Assembly: GCA_030015575.1 (NCBI GenBank)
Contig: CM057338.1
Span: 776,625,864 to 776,689,863 of the forward strand
Length of the DNA stretch: 64,000 nucleotides
Source of the DNA: Agapanthus africanus
Taxonomy: Eukaryota > Streptophyta > Magnoliopsida > Asparagales > Amaryllidaceae
Reading direction: 5' to 3'
Below, piece by piece: positions 1 to 10,256 of this stretch. The notes beneath the pieces were generated by a model that was not told where the DNA came from, made no database searches, and was given only the letters and a program-made list of their open reading frames with translations. How positions within the stretch are numbered: position 1 is the stretch's first letter; each line of letters opens with the position of its first letter. A program made the translations under genes and the position numbers.

Positions 1-1018
1 AGAATTTAGCAAACAGCTGGTGCTCTCTCAATGTCTGCAAAGCCATCCTCAAGTGCTGCTCATGTTCCTCTCGATTCTTGGAATAGACCAGAATGTCATC
101 AATAACACAATAATAAACTAGTCGAGGAACGACCTGAAAAATCTGGTTCATCAAATCCATGAACACTGCTCAGGCATTGGTGAGTCCAAACGACACCACC
201 AAAAATTCATAATGCCCATAGCGCGTACTAAAAGCAGTCTTCGGAATGTCATCATTCTGAACCCGCAACTGATGATGACCTAATCTCAAATCAAACTTAC
301 AAAAATGTCCCGCACCCTGGAGCTGATCAAAAAAATTATCAATGCGAGGTAAAGGATACCTATTCCGCACTGTAACTCGGTTCAATTGACGAAAATCAAT
401 ACACAACCTCAATCTGCCGTCCTTCTTGACGAACAGAACAGGAGCTCCCCAAGGCGAAACACTTGGACGTACAAGTCCCCCATAAAGCAACTTTTGCAGC
501 TGATCCTTAAGCTCCCTAAGCTCCGCCGGCTCATCTGGAACAACGTCGGGAAACTTTTGCACGATAGGAACCCGGTCCAAAGAATCTACTGTGTCTCCGG
601 TTTCACGAATGGAAGCTAAGAATCCTCGAGTTCCTCTCCTCAAAAGCCGACTAGCGAAAAAGGCTGAAATCAAGCTGTGAGGGGCGGCACTACGGTCCCC
701 CTGCACTACAAGAACTGACTCGCCAGGAAAACAAAACCTTACTGTCTTCTCGCGGCAGTCCATAGACGTATAGCACATAGCTAACCAGTCCGTGCCCAGG
801 AGAACGGCAAATTCCAACATACCTAGAAGGATCAAATCGACGGAAAAATCTCTATCTCCTATCCGATTGGCACATGACCGAAACACGTGTCGCGCAACAA
901 AAGAATCGCCAACAGGAGTAATCACAACAAACGGCTGATCTAGCAAATACAACTCTCGGCCCAACCTCGGCACGAATAGTGTAGAAACATACGAGTGCAT
1001 AGATTCCGGATTAAACAA
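1..1018 (-). pseudogene. pol: gypsy protease and reverse transcriptase, broken
   Basis: The protein reads from 1018 leftward. The first 10 residues hold the remains of the aspartic protease site, with N-P-E-S where the family has D-[TS/P]-G-[AS], so the catalytic Asp and the Gly are both lost. The protease continues through LLGTDWL near residue 75. The reverse transcriptase begins around residue 165, with [22 protein letters not shown] and YPLPRID motifs. An in-frame TGA follows FGLTNA at about 170. Beyond it the same frame stays open to base 1 and contains the catalytic block VIDDILVYS. The enzyme copies element RNA into DNA in virus-like particles. The replaced protease residues and the stop mean this copy is dead. 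Confidence 0.9.
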
Positions 1019-1039
1019 AACATGTGCATCAAAAGAACA

Positions 1040-1839
1040 TACGAAAAGAATACCTGAAAATTCTGCATTGGACGCCTGCGCGTCCCGATGAGTAGAAGAA
1101 AATGCTCATGCCTGCCCTCTACCTGCAACTGGCTGTCCTCCTCCTCTGCCACCCTGTCCTCTCTGAACAAACCCTCCGCGACCACGACCTCTCTGAACTT
1201 AAGTCTGACGCGGATCAACAACAGGCGCAAAAGTAACTCTTCGTGATGTTAAGGTGGTAAGGTAACATATGGTACGACTGCCTTTCTCTGGCGTACCACG
1301 ATACAATTCCTAACGCGGTGATGGAAACTCTCGCACCGAAAACATCCAGACGATGACTGCTGATCCTCCTAGGGATAAGAGCTAAACAACTGACCTCGTC
1401 CCAAGCCTCTGCTACTCCCACGACCTGAAAATAATCTGCTGTAGCGTCCAAATATCTGTTTCTGGGATGATACACCTTTACGCGCCCTCTTCGGTCCTAG
1501 AACGACCGACGTCTCGGGAAGATGCTCCTCATCTAGTAGGGCTACGTCTACTGCTGCTGTATACGTGACACACTGCCGTATGCTGATAGCGAGGAATAAC
1601 TGGGTAACAGGAGTGGCAACCTCCTGTCACTGCGCTTGACTGGCCTCAACCAACGATCCCATCATCTGGCGCAAATCCTGCATATCTGCCTCTAGCCTAG
1701 CGATACGATCTATCGAAGGTGGATCAATCTGCTCCTGTACAAAGAGCATACCGTCCCGGTCAGTTCTCGTCTCAGACAAGCCAACTCTGACCTCGACTCT
1801 CGCTTCCTCTCTCTGTGCCCTCGTAGTCTTCGGCGGCAT
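1040..1839 (-). pseudogene. gag: gypsy gag with core missing
   Basis: Gag starts at 1839 with MPPKTTRAQRE, a start typical of Tekay-like gag. A coiled-coil-like stretch (RIARLEADMQDL) follows. After about 65 residues the text passes quickly, with stops and frame changes, to a spacer near 1500-1540 and then to a zinc knuckle, C-X2-C-X4-H-X4-C (CFRCESFHHRVRNC), near 1300-1350. The roughly 250-residue capsid core expected between them is absent. Gag normally forms the particle and binds the RNA. The order of the surviving pieces shows an internal deletion rather than random decay alone, but exact breakpoints need an intact relative. Confidence 0.7.
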
Positions 1840-2061
1840 AAAGGCTAGAAATGGAAACAGGATCCGATAAGAACACGGAAATCGAATCACAAGGATGTAT
1901 ATAATCACAAAAGGAATTTCAAGCAATAAGTCTTAAGGTCACGTAGGCGGAGTACCGCATCGTAAGTATTCCGCGGACATACACACGCTACGTCACTCTG
2001 CTTAAGCTACCTACTCCATCATACCAAGGTCATTCTACACTCCGAAAGGTAAAAACTTACC

Positions 2062-2073
2062 GCTCTGATACCA
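2062..2073 (-). other. primer-binding site, initiator tRNA-Met
   Basis: The plus strand reads gctctgatacca. Its complement, TGGTATCAGAGC, matches the 3' end of plant initiator tRNA-Met. It lies four bases from the LTR end at 2078, where first-strand synthesis would start. Confidence 0.95.
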
Positions 2074-2077
2074 ACTT

Positions 2078-5000
2078 TGTCACGACCCGAAATTTGGCAT
2101 GTGACGGCACATAAACCACGTAACGTGTACAGGCGTAACACAATTCAAGTAAGCTGAAAACTCAGAAATCTAAACCATCAAAAATAGTAAGCGATAAGAA
2201 CATTGTTAAAAACCTTCGGGAAACTCGAGTAAAAATCTTTAAACTTAAGTTTACTTTTTAAAAAATTTTGGCAGCACCTCCTTTGTAAAAACTAGTCCCG
2301 AAACGGGTACAACATTGAATATAAAATAAAGCATCCATAAACGGGAGCAAATCATGCCCAACGGCGGAAACAACCACCACAAGCATATATACGACGCCGT
2401 AGCGAAGAAATATAAATGAAAAACAGCATAAGGAGGTAAAACTACATAACAAAGACCGGCTCCCACGAGAACGGCACCCAGAGTCACAAAATAATACAAC
2501 TTCGATCCTCACAACTCGTGTCTAAGTCGAATACATGAAGGTGGTAGATGGAGAGTACTAGATCCAACAAAAGATATACAATGTATATAAACGGATAACC
2601 GCAAACCCACCTATAGTAAAGGCTCAAGCCAACCGTAGCGGTATCCGCCGGAAAAGATACAATATGATGCCCTGTCGCGACTACTCTGAGGGTCAAACCT
2701 GCAAAATACTGTGGCACAACGGGGGTGAGTTGTCAACTCGTGAATAGTAAATAATATCATACTGCAATCGCAAGTATGCATGAACAGCGATAATCTATCA
2801 CATGAAATCTGATAGCATAAGTATGGCAATATGGATATGCAACAATCATGATCAAGATAATCTATCAGGTACTACAAATACAGGAAAAAAATGCATATCA
2901 AATAAAAGCTGAGTATGGGATACAACATAACATCATCAATGAATCATCATCATGGAAAATCCTTGTGTCCATCAACGACACCCCAAATCCCAATACCTCA
3001 GGCGTCGTCGCTCTGATTAGCCCTCAATCTGTAAATCTCATGGAACCTGAGTGTCCAACATAGACACTCGAAACATCATGGAATACTTGTGTCTAGTATC
3101 GACACGCAAATACTCATCTCTCAGGCGCCGCAAATCCAGATCGGCCCTCAATATATCTCATGTCATAACTCCCGCACGGTATCCTCCGGATAACCGTCGG
3201 GTTCTATACTATCACCGGTAGGTAGTGTTCCACTGCTAGGCTCACCGCCTAACAATACGAGTCTTCTTGCCCCGGGGTACCTCACCGGGTCCACCATGTA
3301 CCCGCAGACGGTACCTACCGCTCCTCGAATCGGGTATCTAACACAAGTCTCAGAACCGAGAAAACTCATGGTAGACGCATTGAAATATCATATACAGAGA
3401 AACCGTGTTTTCAAAACAATACATAATTCCTTGAAATATCCCGACGGTTCTCAAATCCATAAATCACATGAAATCCATATCTCAATGCGTAAATCCATGA
3501 AATCTGATGTATGCAATATAAAACAGTAATATGAGCATATTAAGGGAAAATCGCTCTTTTAAATGAATCCAGTTTTAAAATATATCATGCGGCTCCCAAT
3601 TCCTCCGAAATCAAGTGCAACATCATATGAGATGTACATGTAGCTATAGCAAGATATCTGTATATACATGTCAGTATATATATGTATGATGCATTTCATA
3701 TGCGCAATAGCACAATAATCAATGTCTCAATATCAATGACAATACAATACCACATAGGGGTATATGTAGCTATAGCAAGGTATGTGGGTGCACATGTAAG
3801 TATGTATGCATGATGTATATGTAGCTATAGCAAGATATGTGTATATACCTGTCAATAATGATGCAATACTATATAGGTATATGTGTAGCTATAGTAAGAT
3901 GCGTGTATATACATGTCAATAATGATACAATACCATATAAGTATATGTGTAGCTATAGTAAGATGTGTGTATATACATGTCAATAATGATACAATACCAT
4001 ATAGATATATATGTAGCTATAGTGAGATGTGTTTATATACATGTCAATAATGATACAATACCATATAGGTATATATGTAGCTATAGTAAGATATGTGTTG
4101 CGTATGTCATGGCAATTACCAACGGTGTGGGTGTAGTATACAATTTAGTGCTCGTGCAATATGAACCGTCAGTAATGGTGCGGTGTCCAATAGGTACCAA
4201 GTCAAGGTACAACAAGTAATAATATGCAACGATGCTCATGCACAATCAACTCATGTGCATATAAACATGCAGCTATAATATCATTTCTAGTCCTGACGCA
4301 TAACGCCATACGAGCGATTTCCCCGTAGATGTTAAATCTACTCATTGATGATCTCGAGCTAAGAAAGTCCGACCACCTGCTTCCCTTTCTACGCAGCGTC
4401 CGAAGTCCCCACTTGCGATCCTAAAATTTCACAAACACAACACATAAGGCTGAATATCCTGCACTGACACAAAGACAACGAAACGCAAGGATAACGTCCA
4501 CAAGATATACACACTGTGCACTTAGTGCACAAAACGCGTACAACATCAGCACAAGCTTAGCTAGGAATGCTAAACGACACAACCACAAGCCTAGACCCCG
4601 ATCGTACCAATTGCGCATTCACAACACAATATATATTGTGGAAGATAATATATATAATATCGCAACGTCAATTGAAACCCATGCCTAATTTAACCGAAAA
4701 CCTAGTAAGCACCTTTTAATCATTTTAGCATAAATCTAGAAGTTTAACCAAATCTAGTGGCCACAATCATCACATAATAGCTTGATTAAGCCATACAAAC
4801 CCTTACTACAATTTTAATCTCACCCATATAAGATTTAGTAAAAGTTAGCTTGCAATCAAGCTTAATTAGACAATTAGGAAAAATAACAATTAACAATCTC
4901 ACAACTAGGTTAATTTTTCCAAGTCTAAACTACTCAATTAACCATTACAAACAATCAAATCTCTAACTTGATCTTCATAACCCTTTCTTAAAGTCCAAAC

Positions 5001-5772
5001 ATGCTAATTAAGAGACATAATTAAACATCTAATAAACTAGATTAAGGTATTTAAACAACAACTAAAGCTTAGGGTTAGGATTTTATACCTCAAACTTGCA
5101 ACTAGACTTCCAAAATAACCTCCAAAATGCTAACTTTCATCAAGATCCAAGCTTGATTAATGTCAAAGAATAAAGGGTATGGATTTGTTTTAGAGTTTGT
5201 GGGATTTTTTTATTGATTTTTTGATGAATTATTGGAGCTTTTAGAAGTGAAAATGGGGTGGGAAAAATATTGGGCAGCCAAGGGAGGGCTCGGCCAATGA
5301 AGGGGAAGAGGGAAAGTTGTTGAGTTGTGTGGAAAAATCTAGAATAAAAACACCATTAGAGCTTAATAATAAACTTTACTTTATTCCACCTCTTAATTCT
5401 TTTATTTAAAATTCCATTAAACCTTCAAAATATCTAGATATTTCTAAATATTTTGAAAAGAAGACAAAATGCTTAATCTTGTGATTAAGTTGGTATGGAT
5501 TCACATTAGCATAATTAACCCAATCAAATTTGTAATTACCATAATTAAGTGCATAATTAAAAGCTTATAATAATATTTTAATCAAGGAAAAATATTTAAG
5601 TGAACTAAAATTTACAAGCGACCAACTAAATACCACATATTAGCAATTTCCTAGTTAAACTAGGTGCAGTCAAGTCTATACTGAAAAATGATCACTTCTA
5701 GGTTTTTACGGAAAACACAATTATTTTACCTATTATCGGAAAATTCGCCTAAACGATTTCTAAAATGTTACA
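2078..5772 (-). repeat. 5' LTR of gypsy T1 (3.7 kb)
   Basis: In element orientation the LTR starts TGTAACAT at 5772 and ends GGGTCGTGACA at 2078, with TG...CA ends and the primer site next to it. At about 3,695 bp it is long, as in Tekay/Del elements. The part near 3150-3400 is GC-richer and 4600-5690 is AT-rich. No gene-like reading frame is supported. The array at 3640-4092 lies inside it. Only one LTR is in the window, so age and target duplication cannot be judged. Confidence 0.85.
3640..4092. repeat. 64-bp tandem repeats inside gypsy LTR
   Basis: The marker gtagctatag recurs at 3640, 3766, 3821, 3885, 3949, 4013 and 4077. The last four intervals are exactly 64 bp. The unit also holds gtatatacatgtcaataatgat and a ccatata block. 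The left copies are more diverged and one interval is double length (126 bp), which suggests a lost marker. Confidence 0.9.
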
Positions 5773-5899
5773 CAGGAACCCAGATTTTATCTGTCTGTTG
5801 CAGATGTTCTGGATTTTGGTATAACTGTGGGGATTTTGGCATAACTGTGGAGGTTTTGCATGATTTGCGTTATTTTGAACTGAGAACCTGTAATATGTA

Positions 5900-7274
5900 A
5901 TCATGTTGCAAACACGGATCAAAAAAACCTACCTATAAACTAACGAGCAGAAAATTGGACTGGATTAAATGCAATTTTCTTGTATGAACAGCGGTCTAAT
6001 GTCCCTTCTCTATTAGTCACGAGCGATAAAATACTCCTCATCATGGGATTGCTCATCTTATGCTTCTTCAGACGATGGTGCAGAAGAGAGTTCCTGCGAA
6101 CCCGAGCTATCACCGACCTCAATATCAACTCTCGGCTCATCCTTCTTTGAATCGTTTTCAACCGAAGATTTCTTGTTGTTCGGCTTCAGCATAGAAGAAT
6201 CATCAAACGTCACATCTTTGCTAATCATAAATTTAGACGACTTTGAATCCGAATACTACAACCTATGACCCTTCACACCTGTAGCATAACCAAGAAATAT
6301 GTATTTCTTTGCTCGAAGATCCAACTTGCCTTCACGGCAATGTGCATAAGTGGGGAAACCAAACACCTTAAGTGTCGAATAATCGGTTTGTTTTCCCGAC
6401 CAAACCTGCTCCGGTGTCTTACAACCTAGCGATATATGAGATGACCGATTCATAATATAACACGCCGTATTTACCGCCTCTGCTCAAAACTCCTTTCCAA
6501 ACCCTATGTTGGACAATATGCACGGCATTTTCTCTAAAAGAGTCAGGTTCATTCGCTCCGCAATTCCATTCTGCTGTGGTGTGTAGACAACGGTATGATG
6601 CCGAGCTATGCCTTCATTTCTGCAGAAAATGTTGAAATCTCCACTGCAAAATTTTAACTCGTTGTCCGTATTCAGTCGTTTATCTGCTTCCATATTTGCT
6701 TCTCAAGCAATGGTTTCCATTTCTTGAATATAGTAAACACATCACTTTTATGTTTCAAGAAGTAGACCCAAACTTTTCTCGAAAAATAATCAATGAAATT
6801 AAGCAGATACATCGCACCGCTTTCTTTAGAAGTAACTGAAAAGGTTCCTATAAATCCAAATGGATAAAATCAAGAGTACCTTTCGTGTTGTGCACCGTCC
6901 AACTGAAGCTAACAAGTTTTTGCTTTCTAAAGACGAAATGTTCACAAAACTCTAGTTTCGTCGTACTTTTCTCACCAACCAGACCCTGTTTTGACAATTT
7001 GTGCAATCCTCTCACTCATATGCCCGAGTCTCATATGCTACAATCTGATAGTTTTCGAATCCGTCATAGATTTGGATGATAAAATAGCAACCAATCCGGA
7101 AGTCATCAAACCTTGCAACAAATACAAGGACCCTTTCTTCAAGCCCATCATCACAATGAGAGTATCTTTGGTTACCTTCAAAACTTCACCTTCAGCGAAA
7201 AATTTAAAACCCTTGTCTTCGAGTGCACCTAAAGAGACGAGGTTTCTCTTCAAGTCAGGTACGTGCCTGACTTC
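5900..7274 (-). pseudogene. pol: TNT1-like Ty1/copia pol remnant (D)
   Basis: Reading leftward from 7274, the order is a GAG-pre-integrase segment (EVRHVPDLKRNLVSLGALE, 7274-7040), a decayed integrase zinc and core start (7040-6700), integrase core with TDNELKFCSGDFN and the YTPQQNGIAERMN block holding the catalytic Glu (6693-6484), and integrase end (FGFPTYAHCREGKLD, 6453-6256). A weakly coding linker with DVTFDDSSML continues toward 5940. Reverse transcriptase, gag and LTRs are missing. The motifs are those of the TNT1/Tork-type copia, different from the other copia elements here. The right edge is cut by the LTR of element C at 7275. Bases 5773-5899 show nothing I can name. Confidence 0.85.
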
Positions 7275-7413
7275 TGTTAGTTGTATGTATACCCTAGAAG
7301 CCATTATTGTACATGATTGTATATTATAGTGGATGCGCGGACATATATAGGGAGGACTTTCTTGCTCGACATGATAGTATGCTATCTGATTTCTCTTTAT
7401 CTTAACATGTATA
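7275..7413 (+). repeat. 5' LTR of element C, segment 1
   Basis: It starts TGTTAGTTGTATGTATACCC and matches the reverse complement of the end of the B LTR (20731 leftward), including the block gatagtatgctatctg. The preceding bases 7270-7274 (acttc) would be its target duplication. Element A enters after 7413. Confidence 0.85.
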
Positions 7414-9475
7414 TGTAAGGTTTGCCTAGCACCAAGCCTAGGGTTTTCCTTGCATCAAACATGCTACAATAAAAATTTTAGAGGTGCAAAGCAAAACCAA
7501 TCATGAATCGAACTAGAAATTTAGGGTAACAAAGGCAAGTATCATATACTAGCAAGTGTCTAACACTAAGAGGGGAAAATTACAACCTTTGTAGACCTCT
7601 CTCTTTGTGACTCCTTAGATCAACTTGGTGTTTAAACGGGTTCGCTTGAAACCTTTGAAATCCACGACGATCCACTATGGAGTCCCTTTGCTCAAGCTCC
7701 TACCTTCACTTGATCAAGATGGAAATGAAGCAAACAATCCACACTAGTGGGCTAGACTAAAATAGATTGGTGATGTAGGTTGTGATCTCACTTAAAAACC
7801 TTTCCTTTTATTTTTCTTCACTCACTTTTTAAGAGGTAGAGAGCTTGGAGGAAGAAGAAGAAGGAGATGGCTAAGCTTGAGCTCTTGTGATAATTCTCAA
7901 TAATAAAAAGAGAACAAAAATATATATGAGAGAGTCACACTCACCCCAAATCATGATCAATAAATATCTAGATATTTTTGATAATGAGTTAAAGACCAAT
8001 TAGAAGTTAAACCATAGTTTATATTTGGGTCAACATAAGAAAAGTGTAGAAGAAATGCAACAATGATTTAATTTCATTTTTCTTTTTCTCAATAATCAAA
8101 AATATATAAATCTATTCCATGTGATTCCTGCATAGCCATCTCCAATGTATCATTAACCATGACACATGTATGCATGCATGTGTGCATTCATATCAATATA
8201 TACATACATACATTCATGCATACACATAAAAGAAAAGGGTTTTAATAAATGAACTAATGGTCATTAATATTAAATCAACACTTGATTTAATAATCCGGTC
8301 ATATCACATACGACCTGACCAATAGGAAATGCAAGATTAAAATGTGGTATCATATACACGCATTTAATCAAGCTCCCGCACATATCCTCATATGCACCCC
8401 ACATCGTTTCGCCTGAGCTAGGAAACCCTTTAGGAGACTCTAAGATTCGTCAATACGCTGGCAGTAGGCAGTGATGATATTACATACCCACAAACCGTCA
8501 GCGGCACTAACTGTACATAACGGCTCCCAGGTATTGAGCGATCAGAAGAAAAACAAGCGAACCTGTCAAAACTCTTGCCGAGCCAACCGGCAACACTTAC
8601 CGTAAAGTACGGTCTATTCGTCAGATATGCTGCATATCGAGTCTAAGGATGGTATCATCGACCCCAATAACTCAATAAGTCATGCTGGTATATGGCCTAT
8701 AACAGATCGAGAAACTACTGATAATACTTGTCAGTAAATCTCATTAGCCCTAGTCAGGGACTTCCTGTTATAACCAATCGAGCATAGCGCAACATCAACC
8801 CTCAATATCAGGAGAGACGAAACCACTCCTATCGCTCATTGCCTCCATGTGCCTCAGGGTTGTACCTAAAATCCACCTGTTTGCACGACTCAGTAGAGCC
8901 GTGGTAGGGTGGAGATCAAAGTACAGTGGGAGCACACACAAGACTCTATGACGATCTCGGGTCTACAGACTAACCTGTACCAGTATCACTTGAGAACTAC
9001 TATCTGACGATAGATATAATACCACATAAGAGTTCTCGGCGAGTCCGTTCAGCGTACCCAGTCTCCACTGAGCACCCGTATACAATCTTTGGTGTCACCA
9101 CACCAATGGATATGGGATCATCCATCGCCCATCATATGGGTCAAGAAACGTATACGCTAGTTTACTCTGGAATATCGATGCCCCGTCTCGATACACCCAC
9201 GACTAGGAACATTTTAAGAATATGCTTATAAACTACACATGTCACACTAGTATGATCTGCATCATAATCCCAGTAGTTAAGCAAATATCCTAAGGACTTT
9301 ATCAACATGTACCAAATGAGTACTATGTATGATCAAGTGAACATGTCAAGATAAAGAACAACCAGATAGCATACTATCATGTCGAGCAAGAATGTCCTCT
9401 GAATATATATATATACACGCATACCGATACATCCACTATCAAATAATGACCTATAGGGCATACATATATCCAACA
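7414..9475 (-). repeat. 3' LTR of element A
   Basis: About 2,062 bp, with ends tgtaagg...ccaaca. It matches 26553-28605 throughout. In element orientation a TATA-like tatatat near 7920-7930 lies about 480 bp before the LTR end, which could be the promoter. The half from 8380 to 9300 is the part best conserved with the other copia LTRs and contains the hairpin at 8872-8913. Confidence 0.93.
8872..8913 (-). promoter_or_regulatory. conserved two-part hairpin in copia LTR
   Basis: Outer arms tccacc (8872-8877) and ggtgga (8908-8913) enclose inner arms cacgactc (8884-8891) and gagccgtg (8896-8903) with a 4-nt loop. The same place in B has ccacc/ggtgg with cacgttc/gaacgtg (11868-11905). In E it has tgctacc/ggtagca with cacgactc/gagctgtg (31753-31796). 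The arms change together, so pairing is kept. The role is unknown. Confidence 0.6.
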
Positions 9476-9488
9476 ATCTCCCACTTAC
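9476..9488 (-). other. polypurine tract of element A
   Basis: The element strand reads GTAAGTGGGAGAT, a purine run directly before the 3' LTR, the usual primer for plus-strand DNA. The same AAGTGGGAG core precedes the 3' LTR of B (12467), E (32364) and F (44128). Confidence 0.85.
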
Positions 9489-9495
9489 ACTAAGG

Positions 9496-10256
9496 TCAAT
9501 TATTGGCATATCCCATACCCAACATCTCAAAAATTCGGTCATGCTGCGGCTGAGTGAGGGCCTTGGTGAGTGGATCTGCAGTGTTATTTTTTGTATCTAC
9601 TCTCTGAATCTCGATCTCGCTGCGATCAACTATCTCCCAGATCAAATGATATCGCCTCAGGATTTGTCTGGACCTCTGATGGGACGTGGGCTCTTTGGCC
9701 AACGCCATAGCCCCATTATTATCACAATACAATAGTATTGGATCAATAATGGTTGGAACTACTCCAAGCTCCGAGAAGAACTTCCTCATCCAGACGGCTT
9801 CCTTGGCAGCATCATTTGCAGCAATATACTCAGCTTCCATCATGGAGTCTGCAATGGTATCCTGTTTGGAACACTTCCAACATACCGCCCCTCCATTGAG
9901 AATAAATACAAACCCTGAGATAGATTTGCTGTCATCCTTATCACTCTGGAAGCTCGAATCATCAAAGGCCTCCATTTGGAGATCCCCGTTACCATACACC
10001 AAGAACATTTCTTTAGTCCTTTGCAAGTACTTAAGAATGTTCTTCACAGCCGTCCAGTGATTCTCCCCTGGGTTGTATTGATACATGCTTACTACACCCA
10101 GTGCATAAGCTACATCAGGGCGAGTACATAACATCGCATACATTATAGATCCTATGGCTGAAGCGTAGGGTATAATGCTCATGCGAGCTCTCTCTTCATC
10201 AGTCTTTGGGCAAAAGTCCTTGGAGAGAGTGACTCCATGACAAGCAGGTAAGGCAC
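9496..10256 (-). pseudogene. pol: element A RT end and RNase H
   Basis: C-terminal part of the copia polyprotein, mainly from 10182 to 9496. It contains IPYASAIGSIMYAM, RPDVAYALGVVS, ADSMMEAEYIAAND, LYCDNNGAMALAKEP and, near the end, ADPLTKALTQPQ. These are the RT C-terminus and the RNase H fold, which removes RNA from the hybrid. The frame ends with YANN just before the polypurine tract. The N-terminal RT lies at 20737-21513, on the other side of inserted element B. The target duplication ggcac at 10252-10256 marks the break. Confidence 0.92.

Larger units (their letters stand above)
1..5772 (-). mobile_element. Ty3/gypsy LTR retrotransposon T1, 5' part
   Basis: This is the 5' portion of a minus-strand Ty3/gypsy element. 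Reading leftward it has a 5' LTR (2078-5772), a primer-binding site (2062-2073), a reduced gag, a protease and a reverse transcriptase that is cut by the left window edge. The RT motif style and the very long LTR resemble the Tekay/Del chromovirus group, but the chromodomain would lie outside the window, so the lineage is an inference. The 3' LTR and the matching target duplication are not visible. The coding region carries stops and active-site changes, so this copy is inactive. Confidence 0.9.

Noticed and set aside
386..619. Plus-strand open frame of 77 codons
   Set aside because: It is antisense to the gypsy reverse transcriptase and has no recognisable protein features.
2062..2073. tRNA-like match next to LTRs (also 18495, 26540, 38389, 40527, 50073)
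   Set aside because: Only the 3'-end complement of the tRNA is present, so these are primer sites and not tRNA genes.
3640..4092. CRISPR-like spaced repeats
   Set aside because: Direct 64-bp tandem units with no unique spacers, inside a plant LTR.
9541..10060. Plus-strand frames over RNase H of element A, and similar ones at 12686-13051 and 33641-34318
   Set aside because: They mirror conserved pol sequence on the other strand and recur only because pol recurs; no independent evidence of coding.
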